A DNA stretch of 5,861 nt. Origin: Clostridia bacterium. GTDB lineage: Bacteria; Bacillota; Clostridia; Oscillospirales; CAG-272. The stretch is taken from the NCBI GenBank assembly GCA_017452215.1, contig JAFTMU010000072.1, forward strand, positions 1-5,861, in the 5' to 3' direction. Both the position numbers and the translations under genes were made by a program. Under the pieces are notes generated by a model, which did no database searches, had not been told where the DNA came from, and saw nothing but the letters and a program-made list of their open reading frames with translations. Positions 1 through 5,861 of this stretch are shown in pieces (position 1 is the first letter of the stretch; the number at the start of each line of letters is the position of its first letter).

Positions 1-401
1 ACCGATTGCAAAAGGATGGCTTCAAGATTAGGATCGTACAACGTTTGATTGTCGATGAAAAATCCCGACTGCCCGCATAAGTCGGCGTTCACGACCTTGA
101 CCGCCCCTTGGGGGATCTGCTCCTCTAAAAGAGCCGGTGTGCTCTCCTCTCCTGTCGATTCACTGTCGCTTGCCTCTGCTTCACCTGTCCCCTGTGGACC
201 GTCCGGCAAGAAAGAACCGCAATCCCGCAGCCAATCGTTACCGTTGATCCGCCACACGCCGCTGATGGCAAAGCCTGCGATCATGAGACCGCAGCAAATG
301 AGAAACACCGCAAAAAATCGGGATTTCTTGTAAACGTAACCTGCCAGGCTGATGCGCTCGGCACGCTCCGGTTGCGTTTGCTTTGCAGGATGTGGATCCA
401 T
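1..401 (-). CDS. spoIIP: SpoIIP-like stage II sporulation protein, N-terminal part (runs off left edge)
   Basis: The reading frame is open without a stop from an ATG at 401 down to base 1, giving 133 codons, and the C-terminal catalytic part is outside the window. A purine-rich site (AAAGGCGG) ends 8 bases before the ATG. Residues 1-28 are polar and basic. Residues 29-50 form one hydrophobic transmembrane segment, and residues about 67-105 are an acidic, Ser/Gly-rich linker. Residues 114-131 (FFIDNQTLYDPNLEAILL) resemble the conserved (I/N)-N-x-T-x-Y-x-P-(x)-L-x-x-LL segment that opens the SpoIIP domain. SpoIIP is a membrane-anchored, extracytoplasmic amidase/endopeptidase that degrades septal peptidoglycan during engulfment, with SpoIID and SpoIIM. 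It follows gpr on the same strand, as in Bacillus subtilis, which supports the call. The catalytic His and Glu residues cannot be checked here, so another anchored sporulation protein remains possible. Confidence 0.75.
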   Translation of the reverse strand, partial: MDPHPAKQTQPERAERISLAGYVYKKSRFFAVFLICCGLMIAGFAISGVWRINGNDWLRDCGSFLPDGPQGTGEAEASDSESTGEESTPALLEEQIPQGAVKVVNADLCGQSGFFIDNQTLYDPNLEAILLQS

Positions 402-458
402 TTTCTTTACCGCCTTTCCTCATTTTACTGTTTCCATTCTATGTGGGACAGGCGGTGA

Positions 459-1367
459 TTATTCCCCAAAACCCTCTGCAAGCTCACCCGCAAACGCTAA
501 GGAGACGGCATAAGCGAACAGAGCCGCAGCCTTGTCGCTGATAACGTCGCTTTCCTTTGGAGAAACAAAAAAGCTCCTTCCGTTGTTGAGCACTTGGGAA
601 AGAGAGTCTCCGATCTCCCGTATCCCCGCTTTGCAGAGGGCATCGTACACCAGCGTAGCGGAATCAACCACGGTGGGGATCCCCAATGCGATCACGGGCA
701 CGCCAAGTGTCCTTTGAGAAATGGCAGAGCGGTGATTCCCCACCCCTGCCCCGGGCTCGATCCCCGTATCCGAGAGCTGCACCGTGGATGCGAGGCGCTC
801 ACAGGATCTTGCCGCCAGGGCATCGATCACCAAAACAAGGTCGGGCTTGACACGGGAGATCACGCCCTTGAGCAGCTCCGAGGTCTCGATCCCCGTTTGC
901 CCAAGCACCCCCGGCGCCAATGCCGAAACGGCAGAGCAGCCGAACGCACGGTAAATTCCTGCCTCGTGCTCTCTCAGGTGTCTGGTCGCCGTCAATTTTG
1001 AAACAGTCTTGGGACCAATGGCATCGGCGGTCAGATCCGCATTGCCAAGTCCCGCTACAAAAACACTGAACTCGCTGTCTGTTTTTTTATTTGTCAGCGC
1101 CTGCGCCATTCCCCGCAGCTCTCCTGCCAACAGGTGCGAGATCACGTCACTCTCCTCCTTTGACAATCGGTCCAGCCTGGGGCATTCCAGGGTAACGTAG
1201 GTGCCCTTTGGCTTTTGGAGCTCCTTTTCTGCCGTTTCGGTTTTGATGCGCAAGGTGGAAACGGTGACGCTTCCGATCTTTCTTTCCTGCCACTGTGCTC
1301 CCTTGATGCCTCCCGCATCGGGCAGGAAGCTTTCGCACGCCAGGTCGCTCCTTGCATAGCTTTTCAT
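459..1367 (-). CDS. gpr: Germination protease GPR (spore protease, peptidase family A25)
   Basis: GPR is the forespore-made endopeptidase that starts degradation of the DNA-protecting small acid-soluble proteins (SASP) when a spore germinates. The 302-residue product has the family hallmarks in order: RSDLA (6-10) near the N-terminus, GLGNADLTADAIGP (106-119), APGVLGQTGIET (151-162), VIDALAARS (180-188), DTGIEPGAGVGN (200-211), LGVPVIALGIPTVVD (221-235) and FVSPKESD (267-274). Asp115 and Asp182 match in context and spacing the two aspartates reported as essential in the Bacillus enzyme. The ATG at 1367 is preceded by AAGGAAGGGG, 7 bases away. The protein is shorter than the roughly 370-residue Bacillus enzyme, mainly because the stretch between IPTVVD and FVSPKESD is compact. 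As a known family property it is made as a zymogen, processed in the forespore; the cleavage site here is not obvious to me. It is probably co-transcribed with the spoIIP-like gene downstream. Confidence 0.96.
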   Translation of the reverse strand: MKSYARSDLACESFLPDAGGIKGAQWQERKIGSVTVSTLRIKTETAEKELQKPKGTYVTLECPRLDRLSKEESDVISHLLAGELRGMAQALTNKKTDSEFSVFVAGLGNADLTADAIGPKTVSKLTATRHLREHEAGIYRAFGCSAVSALAPGVLGQTGIETSELLKGVISRVKPDLVLVIDALAARSCERLASTVQLSDTGIEPGAGVGNHRSAISQRTLGVPVIALGIPTVVDSATLVYDALCKAGIREIGDSLSQVLNNGRSFFVSPKESDVISDKAAALFAYAVSLAFAGELAEGFGE

Positions 1368-1400
1368 GATCTGACCCCTTCCTTTTGCTCTTTTATTCTT

Positions 1401-1429
1401 TACTGTATCAAAAAGTTAACAAAATATAC
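1401..1429 (-). promoter_or_regulatory. Weak candidate forespore (sigma-G/F type) promoter of gpr
   Basis: Reading the minus strand, GTATA (1429-1425) fits the sigma-G -35 pattern GHATR. After a 17-base spacer comes TACAGTA (1407-1401), which matches only three of the five fixed positions of CATNNTA. Transcription would start near 1394, leaving a short leader with the gpr ribosome binding site. The position is right and gpr is a known sigma-G target in Bacillus, but the -10 match is poor, so this is a suggestion only. Confidence 0.25.
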
Positions 1430-1450
1430 ATTAAAAAAATTCGGAATCTA

Positions 1451-1479
1451 TTGAAATTTGATAGGAAATAGTTTATAAT
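1451..1479 (+). promoter_or_regulatory. Sigma-A type promoter of the substrate-binding lipoprotein gene
   Basis: TTGAAA (1451-1456), a 17-base spacer, and a perfect TATAAT (1474-1479) form a near-consensus housekeeping promoter in AT-rich DNA. The start of transcription would be near 1486, giving a leader of about 60 bases before the ATG at 1548. That leader contains a small inverted repeat (GGCTT 1496-1500 / AAGCC 1506-1510) and the ribosome binding site GAGGAGG (1531-1537). No operator is evident. Confidence 0.8.
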
Positions 1480-1547
1480 ATAGAGGTACATATTGGGCTT
1501 TTTTGAAGCCTGACCCGATTTTTCATTTTTGAGGAGGTTTTCACACC

Positions 1548-3677
1548 ATGTTAAAACGGATTTTTGCACTTGCCTTGTGTGTGCTGATGTTGATCCCCTC
1601 TCTCTGCGCTTGTAGCAGCGGCGGAGACGATCAGGGACCTTACATCACCATGTATCTGACCGACGAAATCTATGATTTCGATCCTGCAAAGGCATATTAC
1701 AACAGCGGTGCTACCGCCGTGGTCAGCCTGCTTTTTGACACGCTCTTTACGCTTGACGAGGGTGGAAACGTCAAAAACGCCTTGGTAAAGGATTACTACA
1801 TCACCGAGGAAAACGGCGAATACGCCATGATGATCACACTTAACGACACCAATTGGAGCACGGGACTTCCCGTTACCTCCGATGACGTGGTGTACGCTTG
1901 GAACCGCCTTTTGAACCCTCACAATGATTTTGAGGCTGCATCGCTCCTTTTTGACATTAAGAATGCCCGTGCCATCAAGGAAGGTGACGAACGCATCGAC
2001 AACCTTGGTGCCGAAGCATTGGAGCAAAAGCTCTTGAAGGTCACCTTTGAGGGTCCTATCGATTACGAGCAATTCCGTAGAAATCTGACTTCTCTTGCAA
2101 CCGCTCCCCTGCCCGAATCCTACGTCAAGAAGGATGACGACTGGGCAAAAAAGGCGTCCTCCATCGCAACCAGCGGTGCGTTCAAGATCGGTAGAACCAA
2201 CTACACAAACGTAGAGGGACAGACCGCAAAGGACGATTATGCACTGGACGCCAAAGGAAATCCCGAGGGCGGCGAGGCTGCATATCAGGTCAAGACACTC
2301 AGCTACTTCTATCTGGAGCGCAACACCTATTATTACCGCAATGCCGAAAAGGATGCGCTCAATTCCTCTGTGGCTCCTTACCGTATTTTGGTAGATTGCT
2401 CCATGTCCGATGAGGATATCATCAAGGAATACAAGAACGGACATATCTTTTACATTGGCGATATTCCCTACTCGGTGCGCTCCACCGATGCGGAATATCT
2501 CAAACAAAATGCAAAGGTGACCGATGCGCTCTCCACGTTCGTTTGCTACATGAACCAGAACGCACTGATCGCCAACAAGAAAGGCGAGGCTGTGAAGCTC
2601 TTTGCCGATAAGAACGTTCGCAATGCGCTTTCCTTGGTCATCGACCGAGACGAAATTGCAAAGGCTGTGGTATTTGCAGAGGCTGCTACGGGTCTTGTTC
2701 CCACCGGTGTGTTTGAAACCGGTGCCGGCTCCTCCTTCCGTACGGCAGATACGGCGATCCTTGTGACCGACGCCAACCTGACCGCCGCTAAGAAGCTCTT
2801 GACCGACAACAACATCACCGCATCCGATTACTCCTTCTCTATCAAGGTCGCCGCTTACGACGACACCAACGTCGCCATCACCGAAATGATCGCTGCGGCT
2901 TGGCGTCAGCTTGACTTCAACGTAACCGTTGAAAAGATCACCACCATTCAGAATAATGACGTTTTGAAGGCGATCAAGGATGAGGTCAACAACAAGTCCA
3001 CTGACATTTGCGACGATCTGTTCGTCGAAGCGATTCTGAGAACCAAGTATGAGGTGATCGCTTTCGATTACAATGCATTCTCTGCTGACGCTTACTCGGT
3101 GCTTGCAAACTTTGCAACCGCATTTTCGGGGATGTCCAACAACCTTGACTCCTCCGTTCTTACGCCTCACCGCACGGGCTATGCAAGTGATGCATACAAT
3201 AATTTGATGGAAGCTGTTTACTACGTTCCTTACTTTGCAAGCCTTGACAAGGAAACCGGATACACCTTCCTCGGCAAGACCTTCTACACCAAGGAGGAAT
3301 TCGGGAAGCTGTATGATGCGATCAAGGGAATCTACGAAAAATACAACATCACTCCCTCCACCAATTCCGGTGATTGGGCTTGGCAAAAGGCAGCCCTTTT
3401 GCACGAGGCTGAAAAGCTGCTCTTAGCCGACATGCCTGTGATTCCCGTTCTCTTTAACAAGAATGCAGTCCTGCAGAGCGGTGAGCTTTCGGGCGTTTGG
3501 GGCACGTATTACGCACCTGCCGTCTTCCAGCATACCACGCTGAACAATTACGACAATTACACTTATATTGTAAAATCGAAGGACGCTGCTGGCAACTTGA
3601 TCGAGGAAAAGCACTCTGTATTTGCTTACTTCCCCGAAATTGATTGGTCCAAGGCAGGGACTGTTGTGGAAGAATAA
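1548..3677 (+). CDS. ABC transporter substrate-binding lipoprotein, family 5 (peptide/nickel type), 709 residues
   Basis: This is an extracellular solute-binding lipoprotein. The N-terminus has a lysine/arginine start, a hydrophobic core and a lipobox ending at Cys22 (LCAC, then SSGGDD), so the mature protein should be lipid-anchored on the outer face of the membrane. Family 5 (OppA/DppA-like) signatures follow: a GNVKNALVKDYYI block (73-85), the TGLPVTSDDVVYAWNRLLNP block (105-124), VRNALSLVIDRDEIAKAV (357-374), LVPTG (383-387), AAKKLL (413-418), and near the C-terminus HEAEKLLLADMPVIPVLFNKN (619-639). The usual length is about 500-600 residues. The excess lies partly around 205-265 and in a stretch of about 50 residues (558-608) between the DAYNNLMEAV segment and the final helix. 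GAGGAGG lies 10 bases before the ATG. No permease or ATPase gene is adjacent, and the gene has its own promoter and terminator, so it looks like an orphan binding protein. Oligopeptides are the likeliest ligand by family, but the sequence does not fix this. Confidence 0.88.
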   Translation: MLKRIFALALCVLMLIPSLCACSSGGDDQGPYITMYLTDEIYDFDPAKAYYNSGATAVVSLLFDTLFTLDEGGNVKNALVKDYYITEENGEYAMMITLNDTNWSTGLPVTSDDVVYAWNRLLNPHNDFEAASLLFDIKNARAIKEGDERIDNLGAEALEQKLLKVTFEGPIDYEQFRRNLTSLATAPLPESYVKKDDDWAKKASSIATSGAFKIGRTNYTNVEGQTAKDDYALDAKGNPEGGEAAYQVKTLSYFYLERNTYYYRNAEKDALNSSVAPYRILVDCSMSDEDIIKEYKNGHIFYIGDIPYSVRSTDAEYLKQNAKVTDALSTFVCYMNQNALIANKKGEAVKLFADKNVRNALSLVIDRDEIAKAVVFAEAATGLVPTGVFETGAGSSFRTADTAILVTDANLTAAKKLLTDNNITASDYSFSIKVAAYDDTNVAITEMIAAAWRQLDFNVTVEKITTIQNNDVLKAIKDEVNNKSTDICDDLFVEAILRTKYEVIAFDYNAFSADAYSVLANFATAFSGMSNNLDSSVLTPHRTGYASDAYNNLMEAVYYVPYFASLDKETGYTFLGKTFYTKEEFGKLYDAIKGIYEKYNITPSTNSGDWAWQKAALLHEAEKLLLADMPVIPVLFNKNAVLQSGELSGVWGTYYAPAVFQHTTLNNYDNYTYIVKSKDAAGNLIEEKHSVFAYFPEIDWSKAGTVVEE

Positions 3678-3692
3678 TTCAAAAAAAATTTG

Positions 3693-3731
3693 AAGGGGCT
3701 GTCTCAAATTGCAAATTTGAGACAGCCCCTT
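3693..3731. repeat. Perfect 18-bp inverted repeat (hairpin) after the lipoprotein gene
   Basis: The arms 3693-3710 (AAGGGGCTGTCTCAAATT) and 3714-3731 are perfectly complementary, with a 3-base loop (GCA). It begins 15 bases after the lipoprotein stop codon, and a smaller inverted repeat, TTCAAA (3678-3683) / TTTGAA (3689-3694), leads into it. There is no T-run directly after it on the plus strand. On the minus strand a run of eight T follows about five bases after the stem. It may slow or stop transcription or protect an mRNA 3' end, but it is not a textbook plus-strand terminator. Its arms resemble those of the hairpin at 3856-3896. Confidence 0.85.
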
Positions 3732-3897
3732 GCGCAAAAAATCCGAAGGTAGGCTTTTTTGCGCCGGGAATTTGCGTTTTTCGTTTGCAAGTACGATCAA
3801 ATACCGTCAAATTATGGACGAAAATTGCGGTGTCAAGCCGCAAAGCAAAAACCAGGGGGGTGTCGACCAAATGCGAAACGCATTTGAGACACCCCCT
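3694..3897. repeat. Possible small repeat element with related outer hairpins (MITE-like)
   Basis: The left end (3693-3710) and the reverse complement of the right end (3881-3898) agree at 15 of 18 positions, sharing GTGTCTCAAAT-type arms (TGTCTCAAAT in both) after a run of G. Each end is also a hairpin in itself, and other inverted repeats lie between. This would suit a short non-coding mobile or dispersed element of about 200 bases. No convincing protein is encoded inside, and I see no clear target-site duplication in the flanks (AAATTTGA on the left, CTCTTTTTAAT on the right). A row of terminator-like hairpins that merely share sequence is the alternative. Confidence 0.35.
3732..3764. repeat. 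Second inverted repeat, 10-bp arms
   Basis: GCGCAAAAAA (3732-3741) and TTTTTTGCGC (3755-3764) are perfect reverse complements around a 13-base centre. The repeat directly abuts the preceding hairpin. The T-rich right arm lies inside the stem, so it does not look like a standard terminator. A weaker pair, TTGCGG (3825-3830) / CCGCAA (3838-3843), lies further on. Function unknown. Confidence 0.7.
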
Positions 3898-3903
3898 CTT
3901 TTT
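3856..3903 (+). terminator. Intrinsic terminator upstream of the pheST promoter
   Basis: GGGGGTGTC (3856-3864) pairs with GACACCCCC (3888-3896), and CAAATGCG (3868-3875) pairs with CGCATTTG (3879-3886), with a small internal loop and an AAA tip. TCTTTTT follows (3897-3903), then more T-rich sequence. This fits Rho-independent termination of the lipoprotein transcript, although it lies about 180 bases after the stop codon. It also insulates the pheST promoter, which starts about 20 bases downstream. Confidence 0.75.
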
Positions 3904-3923
3904 AATATTTTTTCAAAAAACTC

Positions 3924-3952
3924 TTGCAAAAGTTAAAAAAATGTGTTATACT
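3924..3952 (+). promoter_or_regulatory. Sigma-A type promoter of the pheST T-box transcript
   Basis: TTGCAA (3924-3929), a 17-base spacer, and TATACT (3947-3952) form a good housekeeping promoter. TGT at 3944-3946 adds an extended -10 (TGn). Transcription should begin near 3959, just before the T-box leader. Confidence 0.8.
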
Positions 3953-3959
3953 GTCCTGT

Positions 3960-4212
3960 GTAAATGCGATGATAAAGCTCGCCGATTCGAACCCGTGGTT
4001 TTTACAGAGAGCGCCGTTTTGCTGAGAGCGGTGCAAGCCATCGAACCGTGCACTTCCCTTTGGAGCAGATCGGGCAAACGCTAAGGCTCATAACCCGATA
4101 CGGACAGGCACCGTTATCAGCCTATCAGAGTGTTGGCTTTGAGCCGAAATTTCGGGTGGTACCACGGAGTGCAGTTGCGCCTCGTCCTGATTCGTTGGGA
4201 CGGCGCTTTTTT
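3960..4212 (+). ncRNA. T-box riboswitch leader of pheST (tRNA-Phe responsive)
   Basis: T-box leaders bind a specific tRNA: the specifier codon pairs with the anticodon, and the free 3' end of an uncharged tRNA stabilises an antiterminator, allowing read-through. Seen here: AGAGAG (4006-4011) leading into a stem I distal hairpin (GCGCCG 4011-4016 with CGGTGC 4029-4034, loop ending GCTGAGAG). A probable specifier TTC (4054-4056) sits in the usual context before CCTTTGGAGC. A short stem, ACGG/CCGT (4100-4103 / 4111-4114), ends in the conserved CCGTTATC. The T-box core is GGGTGGTACCACGG (4154-4167). TGGT (4157-4160) complements the ACCA end expected of tRNA-Phe. The terminator follows at 4177-4212. 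The usual AGTA motif opposite the specifier is not obvious, and I could not settle the base of stem I. The position directly before pheS supports phenylalanine control. Confidence 0.93.
4177..4212 (+). terminator. T-box controlled intrinsic terminator
   Basis: GCGCC (4177-4181) pairs with GGCGC (4202-4206), and GTCC (4184-4187) pairs with GGAC (4198-4201), leaving a two-base TC bulge on the left and a 10-base loop. Six T follow (4207-4212). By the known mechanism, the left arm pairs instead with the T-box core region when uncharged tRNA is bound, and transcription continues into pheS. Confidence 0.88.
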
Positions 4213-4268
4213 GTTCTCCCCTCTCTTACGTTTAAAATATTCCATTTCAGAAAGGAAGATTTAATAAA

Positions 4269-5282
4269 ATGAAGGAAAAGCTTTCAAAAATTCGTGTGGA
4301 GGCATTGGAGCAGATCAATTCTCCCGATGCAAACCTCGAAGAAATCAAGGTCAAGTATCTTGGCAAAAAGGGCGAATTGACCGCTGTGTTGCGTGGCATG
4401 GGTGCCCTCTCTGCCGAGGAACGCCCCGTCATCGGGCAGATGGCAAACGAGGTGCGGGAGAGCATTGAAGCCGCCCTTGCAGAAAAGAGCAAGGAGGTAC
4501 AAAGACGTGCTCTGGAAGAAAAGCTGAAAGCCGAAAAGCTGGACGTCACCATGCCTGCAACCGCTTTGCCGGTGGGACACATTCATCCCCTGACACAGGC
4601 GCAAAGAGACTTGGAACACATCTTTATCGGTATGGGCTTCTCCATTGCGGAGGGTCCCGAGGTAGAGATGGATTACTATAACTTCCAAGCACTCAATATC
4701 CCCGAAAACCATCCTGCAAGAGACACCCAGGATACCTTTTATATCACCGACAACATTCTGTTGCGCTCCCAGACCTCTCCTGTTCAGGTCCGTGTCATGG
4801 AGCATCAAAAGCCCCCCATCCGCATCATCTCTCCCGGTCGTGTATACCGCTCCGACGCTCTGGACGCTACTCACTCCCCTCTGTTCCATCAATTGGAGGG
4901 TCTGGTGATCGACAAGGGCATTACCATGGGAGACTTGAAGGGAACCTTGGCTGTGTTCGCAAAGAAAATGTTCGGTGAGGAAACCAAGATCCGTTTCCGT
5001 CCTCACCACTTCCCCTTCACCGAGCCCTCGGCAGAGGTCGACGTTTCCTGCTTCATTTGCGGCGGCAAGGGCTGCAGACTTTGCAAGGGTGAGGGTTGGA
5101 TCGAGATCCTCGGTGCCGGCATGGTTCACCCCTTCGTGCTTTCCAATTGCGGCATCGACCCCGAGGAATACTCCGGCTTTGCCTTCGGTCTTGGCATTGA
5201 ACGCATTACCATGGCAAGATACGGCATCGATGACATTCGTCTGTTCTATGAAAACGACGAACGTTTCCTCGAACAGTTTTAA
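4269..5282 (+). CDS. pheS: Phenylalanine--tRNA ligase alpha subunit
   Basis: PheS is the catalytic subunit of the cytoplasmic (alpha-beta)2 phenylalanyl-tRNA synthetase, which activates phenylalanine with ATP and loads it onto tRNA-Phe. The 337-residue length is normal for bacteria. Residues 1-90 form the charged, helical N-terminal domain, probably a tRNA-binding coiled coil. The class II catalytic core follows: HPLTQ (106-110), [12 protein letters not shown] (128-139), motif 2 with [21 protein letters not shown] (188-208), [13 protein letters not shown] (242-254) and motif 3 [10 protein letters not shown] (303-312). Ala305 in motif 3 matches the substrate-pocket alanine known from E. coli PheS (Ala294). 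Cys261, Cys264, Cys269 and Cys272 form a CxxC...CxxC cluster of the kind found in many Firmicutes PheS. AAGGAAG ends 10 bases before the ATG. Expression is controlled by the T-box leader upstream. Confidence 0.98.
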   Translation: MKEKLSKIRVEALEQINSPDANLEEIKVKYLGKKGELTAVLRGMGALSAEERPVIGQMANEVRESIEAALAEKSKEVQRRALEEKLKAEKLDVTMPATALPVGHIHPLTQAQRDLEHIFIGMGFSIAEGPEVEMDYYNFQALNIPENHPARDTQDTFYITDNILLRSQTSPVQVRVMEHQKPPIRIISPGRVYRSDALDATHSPLFHQLEGLVIDKGITMGDLKGTLAVFAKKMFGEETKIRFRPHHFPFTEPSAEVDVSCFICGGKGCRLCKGEGWIEILGAGMVHPFVLSNCGIDPEEYSGFAFGLGIERITMARYGIDDIRLFYENDERFLEQF

Positions 5283-5298
5283 CGGGAGGTAGACAGAC

Positions 5299-5861
5299 AT
5301 GAATCTTTCAAGAAATTGGCTTTCCGATTTCGTCAACACCGACGGCATCGGTAACAAGGAATACAGCGACCGATTGACCATCACAGGCTCCAAGGTAGAA
5401 GGCTTTGAGGTCCTTGGTGAGGATATTGAAAACGTGGTGGTTGCCCGTGTCACCCACATGGAAAAGCACCCCGATTCGGATCATATGTGGATCTGCCGTG
5501 TGGATGCAGGTGACGCTTTCGGTCACGACATTCAGATCGTCACGGGTGCGCAAAACGTATTTGAGGGCGCTCTTGTTCCCGCCGCTCTCCCTGTGGCAAA
5601 GCTTCCCGGCGGCATTGTAATCAAGCCCGGCAAGCTCAGAGGTGTGGAATCCAACGGTATGCTCTGCTCCATGGCGGAGTTGAAGCTGACCGTCCACGAG
5701 TGCCCCGGCAAGGAGGAAAACGGCATTCTGATTTTAGATGAGGACTGCGCCGATCGGTTGGGTGCGGACATTCGTGACGTTTTGATGCTGCGTGACACTA
5801 CGGTGGAGTTTGAGATCACCTCCAACCGCCCCGACTGTCTCTCTGTCATCGGACTTGCAAG
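5299..5861 (+). CDS. pheT: Phenylalanine--tRNA ligase beta subunit, N-terminal part (runs off right edge)
   Basis: PheT is the partner of PheS; it carries the tRNA-binding, anticodon-recognition and editing domains. The window holds the first 187 codons. The start MNLSRNWLSDFV is typical. Residues about 40-155 form the PheT tRNA-binding (OB-fold, EMAP-like) domain: HPDSDHMWICRVDAG (57-71), VTGAQNVFEGALVPAALP (80-97), LPGG (101-104) and KLRGVESNGMLCSMAEL (111-127). The segment EFEITSNRPDCLSVIGLA (170-187) is the family-typical start of the next (B1) domain. The gene begins 16 bases after the pheS stop, and GGGAGGT lies 8 bases before the ATG, so the two are clearly co-transcribed. Full length in the family is about 800 residues, and the rest is beyond the window. 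Nothing seen suggests a break. Confidence 0.97.
   Translation, partial: MNLSRNWLSDFVNTDGIGNKEYSDRLTITGSKVEGFEVLGEDIENVVVARVTHMEKHPDSDHMWICRVDAGDAFGHDIQIVTGAQNVFEGALVPAALPVAKLPGGIVIKPGKLRGVESNGMLCSMAELKLTVHECPGKEENGILILDEDCADRLGADIRDVLMLRDTTVEFEITSNRPDCLSVIGLA

Noticed and set aside
49..333. A 94-codon plus-strand open frame opposite the spoIIP-like gene
   Set aside because: The minus-strand frame has a ribosome binding site, a membrane anchor and a SpoIIP-like segment; the plus frame has none of these.
594..1001. A 135-codon plus-strand open frame inside gpr
   Set aside because: It lies wholly within the unmistakable gpr gene on the other strand and has no domain signal.
1551..3404. A very long open frame (617 codons) antisense to the lipoprotein gene
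   Set aside because: It overlaps a certain gene almost entirely, its translation shows no recognisable domain or sensible composition, and no start context supports it. It follows from the codon use of the sense gene, which rarely has the codons that would read as stops in that antisense frame.
3693..3900. CRISPR array
   Set aside because: The repeated motifs are inverted rather than direct, only two related units exist, and the spacing is irregular.
3644..4084. Plus-strand open frames of 60-150 codons across the hairpin cluster and T-box leader
   Set aside because: They run through inverted repeats, a terminator, a promoter and a riboswitch, lack ribosome binding sites, and have compositions that simply reflect the repeats.
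4284..5459. A 391-codon open frame antisense to pheS and the start of pheT
   Set aside because: It mirrors two well-supported genes, crosses their junction and has no family features; it is a shadow of the coding strand.

Overview
The window comes from an endospore-forming member of the Firmicutes, most likely a clostridial lineage. Three things point this way: a sporulation pair on the minus strand (the spore protease gene gpr and the start of a spoIIP-like gene), a T-box leader in front of pheST, and strong purine-rich ribosome binding sites. I cannot name the species. Every gene seen here is of a known family, and I found no convincing undescribed multi-gene system.

Layout. Positions 1-1367 (minus strand) hold gpr and, 57 bases downstream of it, the first 133 codons of a spoIIP-like gene that runs off the left edge. 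Positions 1368-1547 are a divergent intergenic region with a clear housekeeping promoter facing right and a weak candidate forespore promoter facing left. Positions 1548-3677 encode a 709-residue lipoprotein of the family 5 (peptide/nickel type) ABC substrate-binding proteins; no permease or ATPase gene lies beside it in the window. Positions 3678-4268 are non-coding and in two parts: a cluster of inverted repeats (3678-3903) ending in an intrinsic terminator, then the pheST promoter and a T-box riboswitch with its own terminator (3924-4212). Positions 4269-5282 encode PheS, and from 5299 to the right edge runs the first part of PheT.

How the parts work together. gpr and spoIIP form a sporulation module: SpoIIP belongs to the peptidoglycan-degrading machinery of engulfment, and GPR breaks down the small acid-soluble spore proteins at germination. 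The lipoprotein gene is a separate unit with its own promoter and terminator. pheS and pheT are co-transcribed, and the T-box makes their expression depend on uncharged tRNA-Phe: the probable specifier TTC and the TGGT in the antiterminator bulge (complement of an ACCA tRNA end) agree with this.

The part least explained by known genes is the inverted-repeat cluster at 3678-3903, whose two outer hairpins have related sequences and could be a small dispersed repeat element.
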